A model generated the notes under the pieces. It made no database searches, was not told the origin of the DNA, and saw only the letters and a program-made list of their open reading frames with translations. A DNA stretch of 33,744 nt from DATIJC01 sp035479015 (GTDB lineage: Bacteria > Patescibacteriota > Microgenomatia > UBA1400 > UBA12028). Positions 23,698 through 31,972 of this stretch are shown piece after piece; the first letter of the stretch is position 1, and the number at the start of each line of letters is the position of its first letter. The stretch spans positions 1 to 33,744 of the forward strand of contig DATIJC010000050.1 of assembly GCA_035479015.1 (NCBI GenBank). Reading direction: 5' to 3'. The translations under genes and the position numbers were made by a program.

Positions 23698-24735
23698 CTA
23701 ATTCTGCAAGCAAGATTGATACACCACAAGTGTCTGTTTTGCCGTAGCTTCCCAACTAAACTTTGCAGCCTGGGCTGTCCCTTTTCGTATCAGTGCATTT
23801 CTCATCTCAGGAGAAAATTTGAGCACTTCGCGTATTTTCTGCTCACACTCATCATCATCGTGTGGATTAAACATCAGACCACCGTCACCTACCACCTCCG
23901 GCAGACTACCGCCGCATGAAGAGATGACAACCGTCTTGCACTGCATGGCTTCCAATGCAGGAAGTCCAAATCCCTCATATAGCGACGGAATGATTGTTGC
24001 TGTCGATAAGGCGTAAATTGCAGGTAGATCACCATTCTCTACATCTGTTAGTAACTTTACCCTATCAGAAATTGCTAGTGTTGCAATAGCATTCTGGATC
24101 GTTCTTCCTTCGGGAATGGAAGTATTTTTCATTTGTTTCCCGACCATCACCAAATGAAGTTTAGGAATTTTTGCAGTCACGCGCAATAAAAATGGCAAGT
24201 TTTTATTGTAATTAATGTCACCCACATAAAGTATAAAAATTTTCGGGAGCTCATACTTCCTTTTGACATCTATGCAAAATTCACGAGCCGGCTTGAAGAA
24301 ATCCGGAGAAGCGGCCAGTGGCACTGCTACAATTTTCTCCAGAGGAACGCCTAGATGCGTGTGTATGTCCCGCCTGGAAACCACAGAATCCGTAATTATT
24401 TTAGAGACCGTTGATAAAGCAAGCTTTTGCCGCCAAAACGCGAGCCTTCCGCGGACCCCTACTGGATAGTGAGCAGGAAACAAAAGCGGTATGACATCAT
24501 GCACCGTCACCACGGTTCTTGCGCTTCTTCTCAGGGGCAGGGTCGGGAAAAAGAGATCAAAAAATGGGTAGTGCACCAAATCTACTTTTTGCCCAACCGC
24601 CAATTGCCCTGATGAAAATATGTCATTTTCACCTTTCACCCTTTGCAGCGCCTCTACGAGTTCACCGGTATACCTGCCAACACCACGCATTGCGTTGGCG
24701 TTTGTCAGTGGTGTTGTGTCGATGACAATTTTCAT
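23698..24735 (-). CDS. Family 4 glycosyltransferase (GT-B)
   Basis: A 345-residue GT-B enzyme. RGVGRYTGELVEAL (17-30) is the N-terminal acceptor loop, VHDVIPLLFP (78-87) is a typical mannosyltransferase-type segment, and VGDINYNKN (171-179) starts the C-terminal Rossmann half. PSLYEGFGLPALEAMQ (250-265) is the EX7E nucleotide-sugar motif. ISSCGGSLPEVVGDGG completes the site. It is likely a retaining transferase using GDP-mannose or a similar donor. Its ATG lies 21 bp from the GTG start of the divergent GT39-like gene, so both promoters must reach into the partner's coding region. Confidence 0.92.
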   Translation of the reverse strand: MKIVIDTTPLTNANAMRGVGRYTGELVEALQRVKGENDIFSSGQLAVGQKVDLVHYPFFDLFFPTLPLRRSARTVVTVHDVIPLLFPAHYPVGVRGRLAFWRQKLALSTVSKIITDSVVSRRDIHTHLGVPLEKIVAVPLAASPDFFKPAREFCIDVKRKYELPKIFILYVGDINYNKNLPFLLRVTAKIPKLHLVMVGKQMKNTSIPEGRTIQNAIATLAISDRVKLLTDVENGDLPAIYALSTATIIPSLYEGFGLPALEAMQCKTVVISSCGGSLPEVVGDGGLMFNPHDDDECEQKIREVLKFSPEMRNALIRKGTAQAAKFSWEATAKQTLVVYQSCLQN

Positions 24736-24756
24736 TCGTTAGTGTACTCTAACGCT

Positions 24757-26427
24757 GTGATAAACAAACTGCAACAGAGATGGAAGCTTGCGCTACTAGC
24801 CGCTATTTTTTTGTTGGCGATAATTTTGCGGCTGTACAACCTCGGTATTCTCCCGTACGGACTGCATGAAGATGAAATGATGAACGGTTATGTGGGGCGT
24901 TTCACTCTCTTAAACGGCAAAGATCTGTACGGTAACCGTTGGCCTCTTCTGTATTTTAATAATTTTGGCGATTATCCACCCATCATCCCTATGTATTTGT
25001 CGGGTATCTCAACATTTATCTTTGGAGTGACGCCATTTGCAGTGCGCTTCCCTATTGCTGCTGCCGGTGCTATTGCAATCATACCCATGTACCTGCTTGG
25101 GAAAATGTTGTTTAAAAAAGAACGATATGCACTAGCAGGCGCATTTTTCCTCGCCATACTCCCCTGGCATATCCTATTGTCGCGTGCTACAGCAGAAAAC
25201 GTCACAGCTGTCACAGCACATCTTTTCTCAATGTATTTTCTTTTCCAATACCTTGAAACCAAAAAGTTAAAGTACCTGAGTGTTTCCACCATACTGTTAA
25301 TTGCAAAGTATTTTCTGTATGCCACTTTCCGCGTCACTATTCCGCTTACAATGTTTGCAGCGATCTTTTTGGATAAAGGAAAAAAATGGAGAACTATCTT
25401 TATCATTTTAACAATTTTCTTTACACTGGTTACGCTCTTAATAGGCAAGACTCCATGGGGGGAGGGCCGGTTTAAACAAACATCTATTCTCTATTTTAAT
25501 GACACTCTCAAAGGAAGAATCTCTTTGTTAGACACACAAGAGGGACCTGGCCACACTCTAATGGCCAATATTTTTCACAACAAGCTAGTAGTTTTTACGC
25601 GTGAATTTATCCGACAGTATTTAAGCTATTACTCACCCAATTTCTTGTTCACTGATGGCGGGATACCAAGAAGATATCTGCTCAGTGACACTGGTTTGTT
25701 ATACATCTCATTCTTTGCATTTGGAGTACTTGCCATCTTCATCTCCTTAGGTCCGAAGGAAAATGTACCTATTGAAATTCTCAATCAAAAACGGCGTAAG
25801 CTCTTTATGTTCATTTTATTCACAATGCTTGTTTCACTCATTCCCGCAGCCATGACACTTGATGATGTGCCTAATGTGCATAGAACAATACTTTTTGGCG
25901 TTACACTCATCTTCCCGATCACCCTAGTGTTCGCTTATCTGGAAAAAATACATTGGAAAAAGATATCCCTACAAGGCATTCTCTTGCTTGCTATTACTGC
26001 AGAGTTTGTTTATTTTTGGCACCAATACTCAGTTCATGTACCACAGGTCGAATCAATATATCGGGGTGATGATCGTACTACACTGGCGAAGTATCTGGTA
26101 ACTCACCACAACGAATTTGATATTGTTTATCTTCCGCATGATGCCAAACCGCTCTATTACTTATTTTTCTCCAATAATTTTAGCTCAAATCTAGCAGGTC
26201 AGTTTGGTCCCAACATCGCTCTGGATCATGTCGATAATCTCGTCTTTATCGGCGACAATTGCCCGTCTGGGACCGCTCAAATCCATCCAACGGCTAAAAG
26301 TTTGGTTATAGATAGAGGCGAGTGCAAGATCCCAGGAGATTTCTTCCAAGTCGATCAAGTCATGAGAATTGATAATACTAGTTCTTTTCACTTGCTAAAG
26401 TTATCAGCCCCCAAGAATTTTAAGTAA
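24757..26427 (+). CDS. GT39-like (ArnT/PMT-type) membrane glycosyltransferase
   Basis: The start is taken as the GTG at 24757 (556 residues). It lies just before the first hydrophobic helix, and the open frame further upstream runs into the opposing GT4 gene. After a first helix (about 10-27), LPYGLHEDEMMNGY carries the DE pair (D39-E40) of the GT39/PMT outer loop. NFGDYPPIIPMYLSGISTFIFG and FAVRFPIAAAGA follow, shared with the two relatives at 27236 and 28834. About ten helices and a soluble C-terminal domain of about 120 residues follow. It would glycosylate an acceptor on the outer face from a polyprenyl-phosphate sugar. The 3' end overlaps the opposing GT2 by 40 bp. Confidence 0.78.
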   Translation: MINKLQQRWKLALLAAIFLLAIILRLYNLGILPYGLHEDEMMNGYVGRFTLLNGKDLYGNRWPLLYFNNFGDYPPIIPMYLSGISTFIFGVTPFAVRFPIAAAGAIAIIPMYLLGKMLFKKERYALAGAFFLAILPWHILLSRATAENVTAVTAHLFSMYFLFQYLETKKLKYLSVSTILLIAKYFLYATFRVTIPLTMFAAIFLDKGKKWRTIFIILTIFFTLVTLLIGKTPWGEGRFKQTSILYFNDTLKGRISLLDTQEGPGHTLMANIFHNKLVVFTREFIRQYLSYYSPNFLFTDGGIPRRYLLSDTGLLYISFFAFGVLAIFISLGPKENVPIEILNQKRRKLFMFILFTMLVSLIPAAMTLDDVPNVHRTILFGVTLIFPITLVFAYLEKIHWKKISLQGILLLAITAEFVYFWHQYSVHVPQVESIYRGDDRTTLAKYLVTHHNEFDIVYLPHDAKPLYYLFFSNNFSSNLAGQFGPNIALDHVDNLVFIGDNCPSGTAQIHPTAKSLVIDRGECKIPGDFFQVDQVMRIDNTSSFHLLKLSAPKNFK

Positions 26428-27239
26428 GCCATTGCGTAGTGTAGCCCGCTCATGAGGCTCCACACAAAGCCGCTAAATCCATCCATAAAACCTTTGTGAC
26501 GGAAGAATAAAAACAGGAAAGTAATTGTGGGTTTCCAAAGCATAAAATTTACGATTGTGAAAAAATCTTTTCCAGTTTTGGTTTTTGACAGTGAATCTGC
26601 CGTAAGAGTCGTGTAACGGTTGGCCCGCTCCATATAGCGTGAAAATGTCGGATCTGCCATGTGGATCATCGGCTCTGTGAGCCAACTCACACCACCGTCA
26701 ACACTCATCTGTTCATGCACATCCTTACATGGCCAAAACGCTTTATCCTTGCGTACGAGACGTATCACACCATCCGGGTAGACACCCGAATGCATCAAAT
26801 ATCTGCCTAAGAAGTAATTTTTGCGGGCAATGAAATAGCCATTGATCGGCAGCTGACTACTATATTTTATTCCATCTCTTGTTTCAATAAACCTCATGTG
26901 TTTGGCAAATTGTTTATTTAATGTAGCCGGATGATAAACATCTGCCAAAACTAGTTTAATTTCTTTTGCTAACTCGGGTGTCACAATTTCATCCGCATCC
27001 AAAAATAATATCCAATCACCCTTTGCCTTCTTCCTGGCCTCTTCTTTATTGATATGAAACATTTTTTTATTCGTCATGTGCAAGACCATTGCACCCTTGG
27101 CTTTCGCAATTTCTACAGTCCTGTCTGTGCTTTCCCCATCCGCCACGATCATTTCATCTGCGATACCCTTTATGGCATCCAGACACTTCCCGATGTTGGC
27201 TTCTTCGTTATGTGTGGCAACAATCACTGACAGTTTCAT
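26388..27239 (-). CDS. Family 2 glycosyltransferase, WaaE/KdtX-like
   Basis: From the ATG at 27239, in an ATGA overlap with the upstream GT39-like gene, the protein has 283 residues. LSVIVATHNEEANIGKCL (3-20), VADGESTDRT (32-41) and LDADE (80-84) form the GT-A site. RKNYFLGRYLMHSG (139-152) and the later DVHEQM are the family's C-terminal markers. It is an intact relative of the frameshifted gene at 4193-5112 and the partial gene at 33027-33744, so the window holds three members. WaaE-like enzymes add glucose or related sugars to lipopolysaccharide cores. The donor here is unknown. Confidence 0.9.
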   Translation of the reverse strand: MKLSVIVATHNEEANIGKCLDAIKGIADEMIVADGESTDRTVEIAKAKGAMVLHMTNKKMFHINKEEARKKAKGDWILFLDADEIVTPELAKEIKLVLADVYHPATLNKQFAKHMRFIETRDGIKYSSQLPINGYFIARKNYFLGRYLMHSGVYPDGVIRLVRKDKAFWPCKDVHEQMSVDGGVSWLTEPMIHMADPTFSRYMERANRYTTLTADSLSKTKTGKDFFTIVNFMLWKPTITFLFLFFRHKGFMDGFSGFVWSLMSGLHYAMAYLKFLGADNFSK

Positions 27240-28837
27240 TCCCTTCTCCAAATTGTCCAGATAATACTTTTATCAAGACTTAAGACATTACCTACTATTT
27301 TACCTCCTAAGACCAGAGTGTCGCCTGTCGTAGCAAATAAACCTTTGCCAGATGGCACACCGTCTACAAAATGATAATCATCAACTTGCAAGAGTTCTAA
27401 TTGATCCTTGGGTAGCGTGGGCTCTTTTTGTTGTAAGGTAGCCGGGTCATAGGCAGTATAGAACAGATAATACATTGCTGGTCTGCCTATCTGGCGTGAA
27501 ACATACACTTGCTCACCAGACCTCTTCAAAGCACCAAGTTTCACATATAGCTCTTTGTAACCATATTGCCAATCAGCAGCCGATTCGGTGGGATAGACGA
27601 GGTAATAGGTACTTAAGTAACGAGCAGTGAAAAAGAAGTACCCACAAATTACAAGTAAAGTCACCAATACTTTTGTTTTCTTTACACGAAGTAGTGCGAT
27701 AATCCCTATCGCAGATAGCAGCGCATACGCGGGGGCTGCATACAGATCACGCAAGGCGTGGGGAGCAGGCGTGACGAGTGCGGCAGGGACTGCAGCAAAA
27801 ATAATCCAAACTAGAATGGGTAACAGTGCGCGGTTCGCAGTGCGCAGTAAAAAAAGAATGCCAACGATTATAAAAATAGCTTCGATGGGATACAACAACC
27901 CTATTCTTACGATACTGTGGCGCAGGTTGCCATCACCGCGAACAAATAAGAAATTATATGAAAAATGTGAAGCCCATTGTTTTAAAACAATAGCGCCGTA
28001 GTACCAAAACCGGTGGTACAAAAGCTTGGCAATCCGTGTATTACCCTGAGCAGCAATTGCAGCATTACTTTGTAATACAGGTGTCACGTCAGAGAAAATA
28101 CTTGTATCCGTAAAACGGGATGAGACTTGCTTATTTGAGAGATTAGAGAGTAGGGGAAAGAGAAAAGCAATAAGTAACAAGAAAGAACAAACTAAGGAAA
28201 GTACTTGTTGCCTGGATCCCTGCCTACGCAGGGATGACATCCAAGAAATTATTAAAAGAATCCCAAAGATGACTCCTACTAGTGGTGCAAAAAGTCTGGC
28301 AGCATGATACGTATACATTGCAAGACAAAAGAAAATTACGCCAGCGATGAGGTGCAATGGTTTCTTGCGGGCCAACACCAATTGCCATGTTCCAACCAAC
28401 AACAAAAATAGTGAAAAGTTTACCTCCCACCCGCCCCGGGAAAACTGTATCGCCCATGGTTGAATGGCAAAAAGCAGTGCGGCCAGCAACCCTATCTGCT
28501 CGTCAAATAATTCTTTCGCAATCAAATAGAGAAGTCCAACCGATGCAATACCTGCAAGTGCAGAAGGCAACCGCACGCTCCACATATTCAATCCAAGTAA
28601 TTTTACAAATGGGACGATGGCATAAAAATACCCGCTCGGTTTGTAATCACCATAAGAGGGAAATGCGATAACTGGATATGAATTGCCATGGTGATCTCTG
28701 CCCGTCTTAGAAATTGAATACGCATCGTATCCCAGTGCGACTTCCTCCCAGTAGGGTGAAACGGGAATTTCATTTAGCTTATACAACCGCAGGATTGCGC
28801 CGGCTAACAGAATGAAGAGAATCAAATACTTTTTCAT
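27236..28837 (-). CDS. GT39-like membrane glycosyltransferase with EE in place of the DE motif
   Basis: A 533-residue protein with the same layout as its neighbours: first helix at about 3-19, outer loop PVSPYWEEVALGYDAY (25-40), then FPSYGDYKPSGYFYAIVPFVKLLG and WSVRLPSALAG. The loop residue that is Asp in the two relatives (and the presumed catalytic base in PMT/ArnT enzymes) is Glu here (E31-E32). Helices continue to about residue 400 and a soluble C-terminal domain follows. A palindromic repeat lies in frame at residues 201-207 (SSLRRQGS), in a loop between two helices. It overlaps both neighbours by ATGA junctions. Confidence 0.78.
   Translation of the reverse strand: MKKYLILFILLAGAILRLYKLNEIPVSPYWEEVALGYDAYSISKTGRDHHGNSYPVIAFPSYGDYKPSGYFYAIVPFVKLLGLNMWSVRLPSALAGIASVGLLYLIAKELFDEQIGLLAALLFAIQPWAIQFSRGGWEVNFSLFLLLVGTWQLVLARKKPLHLIAGVIFFCLAMYTYHAARLFAPLVGVIFGILLIISWMSSLRRQGSRQQVLSLVCSFLLLIAFLFPLLSNLSNKQVSSRFTDTSIFSDVTPVLQSNAAIAAQGNTRIAKLLYHRFWYYGAIVLKQWASHFSYNFLFVRGDGNLRHSIVRIGLLYPIEAIFIIVGILFLLRTANRALLPILVWIIFAAVPAALVTPAPHALRDLYAAPAYALLSAIGIIALLRVKKTKVLVTLLVICGYFFFTARYLSTYYLVYPTESAADWQYGYKELYVKLGALKRSGEQVYVSRQIGRPAMYYLFYTAYDPATLQQKEPTLPKDQLELLQVDDYHFVDGVPSGKGLFATTGDTLVLGGKIVGNVLSLDKSIIWTIWRRE
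28211..28241. repeat. Palindromic repeat inserted in frame in a coding sequence
   Basis: Within this span 28216-28235 is a perfect 8-4-8 hairpin, ATCCCTGC-CTAC-GCAGGGAT, flanked by CCTGG and GACATCC. The same ATCC...CTAC...GGA layout recurs at 33037-33052 (minus strand). It resembles the short dispersed GGAT/ATCC palindromes of dRS3 type known in other bacteria. It encodes SSLRRQGS in a loop between helices of the GT39-like protein. Confidence 0.6.
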
Positions 28838-30315
28838 AACCGCGCGACTTGAAAAGCAGTCTCCCCATCCGGATAGTCAATCGTTTTTATAATGTTTGCA
28901 TTTGGCGGGATCTGTCCTTTGGCACCGACCACAAGTACGTCCTTTTTATCTTTCGCATCTTCCCACGGGTGGTCACTGATTGTGTAATTTGCGAGTCCCC
29001 CTTGTCGGTACTCGATTGGGTTTAATTGTTTAAAGAACAGGAGATAAATATATGCCTGACTGTAATGATTGGTAAAATACACATGATCGACGGTATGCTC
29101 TTGAGTGCGAAGCCACGGCAAAAGCGCATCATACCCATATCCGAACTCATTCAAAGCGAGCTGCGATGTGTATACCTTGCTGTAGTTACCGATGTACGTA
29201 CCCAGACTAAACAGCGAGAAAAGTATTACAAGTGCCACTCCAGCCCGCGAGAAATGATTTCGTCGGCGCCAAAGCTCAAATACTCCTATTCCGGCAAGGA
29301 TCTGTGCCCACGGGAGTCCGAGTAGCGCACGGTTTGCGTGCGGCACATCTATTCCCAAAGCAGCTGGCAGTACCGAAATTAAAAATATTGCAGGGACAAA
29401 CTTCATGTTCTTAAAACGGGAATCTACACACACAACTATCACGCCTGCAATCACCAGAATAAGTTCCAAGGGAGCAAAAATTCCGTCAATGAAATCACTA
29501 TGCCTGTATGTCAGTTCATGACCGAGTACTAAGTAACTGGGATCAAAATGTGTCAAATAGTGTGTGGCAAAAGTTGTGATAGGGTTAGGATTTGAAAAGA
29601 TGGTCGTGGAAAGTGCCCGTGCGTTGGCCTTTCCAAAAACGGACGCGTATAACAGTGGTGCTATAAGTACCGCCGCAATGAGTGCTGATTTGATCAGCCA
29701 TTTTTTGTGTAAAGTAAGATTTTTCCTGTGGAGTGCAAACAATAGGAGGGCAGAGAGTGGCACTACAATTTTTGCGCTGTGATAAGCATATATGGAAAGT
29801 ACTGCTAAAGCAGCGCTTCCAATCAACCATTTCCCCTTCTGCAAGCCGACAAAAAATAACCACACACTTGTTGCAAAAAGACTGGCAGCCAACATCGACT
29901 CGAAAGCTATGCGCGAAAAATGAATTGCCCAGGGAGAGATGCAAACGAAAAACATGACAAAGAGAGCAAGAATCTTTTCCCTGGTCAGCTGCTTGGCAAT
30001 CAAGTACGATACAACCACTAACCATACGCCAGCTAGAGCTACAGGCAGCCGGACAGCAAACGGTGTCTGCCCGAAAAAGATTTCACTGAAAGCTACAGCA
30101 TAGATAAGTAATGGCGCTTTGAAATCACCAAAGGACATGAATACTAGCGGCATCCGGGCAAGCCATTCATCCCGATGTACCGTTAAGATACCATAGGCAT
30201 TGTAGCCAATCGCCGCTTCATCCCATGTCAAACCAGAGGGAAGTGAGCCCAACTTCCAAAACCGCAAAATAATTGCTAAGATTAAGATTAGAGAAAATAC
30301 AATTTTGTATCTCAC
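28834..30315 (-). CDS. GT39-like (ArnT/PMT-type) membrane glycosyltransferase
   Basis: A 493-residue protein starting at a GTG at 30315. A first helix (about 4-20) leads to GLTWDEAAIGYNAYGIL (28-44) with the DE pair at D32-E33. MSFGDFKAPLLIYAVAFSEIFFG and FAVRLPVALAGV follow, matching the relatives at 24757 and 27236. About ten helices are followed by a soluble C-terminal domain containing YFTNHYSQAYIYLLFFKQ. It is coupled to the next gene by an ATGA overlap. No Shine-Dalgarno sequence precedes the GTG, and the divergent superoxide dismutase gene starts 31 bp away. The sugar and acceptor are unknown. Confidence 0.8.
   Translation of the reverse strand: MRYKIVFSLILILAIILRFWKLGSLPSGLTWDEAAIGYNAYGILTVHRDEWLARMPLVFMSFGDFKAPLLIYAVAFSEIFFGQTPFAVRLPVALAGVWLVVVSYLIAKQLTREKILALFVMFFVCISPWAIHFSRIAFESMLAASLFATSVWLFFVGLQKGKWLIGSAALAVLSIYAYHSAKIVVPLSALLLFALHRKNLTLHKKWLIKSALIAAVLIAPLLYASVFGKANARALSTTIFSNPNPITTFATHYLTHFDPSYLVLGHELTYRHSDFIDGIFAPLELILVIAGVIVVCVDSRFKNMKFVPAIFLISVLPAALGIDVPHANRALLGLPWAQILAGIGVFELWRRRNHFSRAGVALVILFSLFSLGTYIGNYSKVYTSQLALNEFGYGYDALLPWLRTQEHTVDHVYFTNHYSQAYIYLLFFKQLNPIEYRQGGLANYTISDHPWEDAKDKKDVLVVGAKGQIPPNANIIKTIDYPDGETAFQVARL
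30297..30310. repeat. Inverted repeat at the divergent start region of the superoxide dismutase gene
   Basis: ATACAA-TT-TTGTAT is a perfect 6-bp dyad with a 2-bp centre. It lies about 37 bp upstream of the sodA start and within the first codons of the divergent GT39-like gene. The right arm TTGTAT could also be a -35, with TACACT 15 bp later. A regulator site is possible but short AT-rich dyads are common. Confidence 0.3.
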
Positions 30316-30335
30316 AAAATTATTTTACACTACTT

Positions 30336-30342
30336 AAAGGAG
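30336..30342 (+). promoter_or_regulatory. Strong Shine-Dalgarno site for superoxide dismutase
   Basis: AAAGGAG lies 4 nt before the ATG at 30347. It is one of only two strong ribosome sites in the window, consistent with independent, high-level translation of this gene. Confidence 0.65.
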
Positions 30343-30346
30343 CAAT

Positions 30347-30949
30347 ATGCAATTTACCCTTCCCCAACTTCCTTTTGAATTCAACGCACTGGAACCGGCT
30401 ATCGATGCACAAACAATGCAGATCCACCACGACAAACATCATCAAGTGTATGTCGATAAGTTGAATGCAGCGCTCGCCACGCATAGTGAAATAAATTTTG
30501 CTTCAGTTGAGGAACTCTTGAAAAATTTTGCATCAGTTCCCGAAGATATTAAAACCCCTGTCAAAAACCATGGTGGCGGACATAGCAATCACTCAATTTT
30601 CTGGACTATCCTCTCCCCAACGAAACAGGAACCAAGTGAAGTGGTTAAAGGTGAAATAACCAAGTCCTTCGGATCTTGGGAAAGTTTTGCCGAAAAATTT
30701 AACACTGCGGCGACGAATCATTTTGGTTCGGGATGGGCGTGGCTAACTAAGGATTCTGCGGGAGCGCTGGAAGTGAAATCCTATCCAAACCAAGACTCTC
30801 CTTACATGGATGGCAAAACCCCGCTGCTTGGGATAGATGTCTGGGAACACGCGTATTACCTTAAATATCAAAATAAAAGACCCGATTACATAGCTGCATT
30901 CTGGAGTATAATTAACTGGTCAGAAGTAGAAAAGCGCTGGAGTATGTAA
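30347..30949 (+). CDS. sodA: Superoxide dismutase, Mn/Fe family (Mn-type motifs)
   Basis: A 200-residue protein, normal length. The four metal ligands are present: H27 (MQIHHDKHH), H82 (GGHSNHSIFW), D164 and H168 (GIDVWEHAYY). GGH at 77-79 and the NQDSP segment with Q149 are the pattern of Mn-type enzymes, where the second-shell glutamine comes from the C-terminal half. Cambialistic use cannot be excluded. It dismutates superoxide to oxygen and hydrogen peroxide in the cytoplasm, since there is no signal peptide. It sits alone among glycan genes on a short plus-strand unit with one small gene 3 bp downstream, and it diverges from the GT39-like gene. Confidence 0.95.
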   Translation: MQFTLPQLPFEFNALEPAIDAQTMQIHHDKHHQVYVDKLNAALATHSEINFASVEELLKNFASVPEDIKTPVKNHGGGHSNHSIFWTILSPTKQEPSEVVKGEITKSFGSWESFAEKFNTAATNHFGSGWAWLTKDSAGALEVKSYPNQDSPYMDGKTPLLGIDVWEHAYYLKYQNKRPDYIAAFWSIINWSEVEKRWSM

Positions 30950-30952
30950 CCT

Positions 30953-31228
30953 ATGGTCTCTAATGAACTTTTACAAAAATTTACGTTGTGGCGAATTGAT
31001 CAAGGCTGGTGTAATTGTCCAACTGACATTGTGTCAAATACCGAGAGCATGGGTTATATGTCAAAAGCTCTCAATCAAGTGATAGATTTGGGATATGCGT
31101 TATTGAGCGAGGATGGTATTTATTTATTGACTGAATCGGGGAAAAAAATATTGGGTGAGTGCGGCCAAAAATCCGCGCAGGAATCTCCCATTCGATCTGA
31201 TGCTCGTGAAAAACAGATGGTATGGTAA
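30953..31228 (+). CDS. Small winged-helix-like protein, hypothetical
   Basis: A 91-residue frame beginning 3 bp after the superoxide dismutase stop. I recognise no named family. MSKALNQVIDLGYALLSEDGIYLLTESGKKIL (about 35-66) reads like a recognition helix followed by a beta-wing, the C-terminal part of many winged-helix regulators, and the N-terminal 30 residues are helical. Two Cys residues at 19 and 21 (WCNCP) are notable beside an oxidative-stress gene. The last about 25 residues have no pattern and lie in a 105-bp overlap with the opposing GT2 gene. No ribosome site is visible, so translation may be coupled to the dismutase. Confidence 0.5.
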   Translation: MVSNELLQKFTLWRIDQGWCNCPTDIVSNTESMGYMSKALNQVIDLGYALLSEDGIYLLTESGKKILGECGQKSAQESPIRSDAREKQMVW

Positions 31229-31972
31229 CCACAAGAAGTGCTTGAGAAGCTCTACCCCTTTCGCGTTCTTCCACATAAAAAGTATTTGATTTTTGTACGC
31301 CATTACTTCCATCTGGTTTTTCCCAAACACATTAGTATTGGTTGATTCGTGATTGTGATAGACCAGCGACTTTGGCTCAAATAAAACTTTCCATCCCTTC
31401 TTTCGGGCTCTCCAACTAAGATCTATATCTTCCCAGTACGCAGGCCGATAATCAGGATCAAAACCTCCTAAGTGTTCCCACATACTCTTACGAAAGGCGC
31501 CGCTGCCTCCTGAAACCCAAAGTGTCTGTGTCCCATCCTGATACTCTTCACGCCAATGGACTAAAAATCCCCGCATGAATTTCCCGCCATTGCGACCAAA
31601 TTCCTTGCCATCTTCATTTGTAGCAATTTCTTTACATCCGACTGCAAATACTTTTTCATCTTTAAAGTGCACTAGTAAATGCTCTAAAAAATCTTTTTTC
31701 GGTGAGACGTCATTATTTAATAAAATAATTATTTCGTGTATGGCTGTTTGCACACCTCGGTTACAAGACAATGCAAAACGTAGATTTTTGGAATTTTGCA
31801 CGACTCGGATTTTGGGATAAGTATTTTTTACCCATGAGACAGTATCATCAGAGCTCGCGTCATCAACTATGATCACTTCGTCATCCTGCCTAATTGCCAG
31901 TAAGACATCTGGAAGATTTTTTTCCAACAGGTGTTTGCCGTTATATGTTGGTATTACTACAGAGACGTTCAT
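31124..31972 (-). CDS. Family 2 glycosyltransferase (rhamnosyltransferase-like)
   Basis: A 282-residue GT-A enzyme: VSVVIPTYNGKHLL (3-16), VDDASSDDT (36-44), CNRGVQTA (70-77) and LNNDV (85-89, the DxD equivalent). WVSGGSGAFRKSMWEHLGGFD (152-172) and YWEDIDLSWRARKKGW (179-194) are the substrate and ED motifs of the WbbL-like rhamnosyltransferase group, though the donor is not proven. It starts within a 4-bp overlap of the GT4 gene. Its last 105 bp are opposed by the small gene downstream of superoxide dismutase. The conserved domain ends well before that overlap. Confidence 0.9.
   Translation of the reverse strand: MNVSVVIPTYNGKHLLEKNLPDVLLAIRQDDEVIIVDDASSDDTVSWVKNTYPKIRVVQNSKNLRFALSCNRGVQTAIHEIIILLNNDVSPKKDFLEHLLVHFKDEKVFAVGCKEIATNEDGKEFGRNGGKFMRGFLVHWREEYQDGTQTLWVSGGSGAFRKSMWEHLGGFDPDYRPAYWEDIDLSWRARKKGWKVLFEPKSLVYHNHESTNTNVFGKNQMEVMAYKNQILFMWKNAKGVELLKHFLWLPYHLFFTSIRSNGRFLRGFLAALTQYFFPRFSQ

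Noticed and set aside
24972..25448. 158-codon open frame on the minus strand
   Set aside because: It lies wholly inside the well-supported GT39-like gene on the other strand and shows no protein-like motif, so it is a shadow frame.
27627..28001. 124-codon open frame on the plus strand
   Set aside because: It is antisense to the GT39-like gene, with low-complexity Ser/Thr/Ala content typical of shadow frames.
29585..30025. 146-codon open frame on the minus strand
   Set aside because: It lies in another frame of the GT39-like gene at 28834-30315, and its composition is that of a shifted membrane protein.
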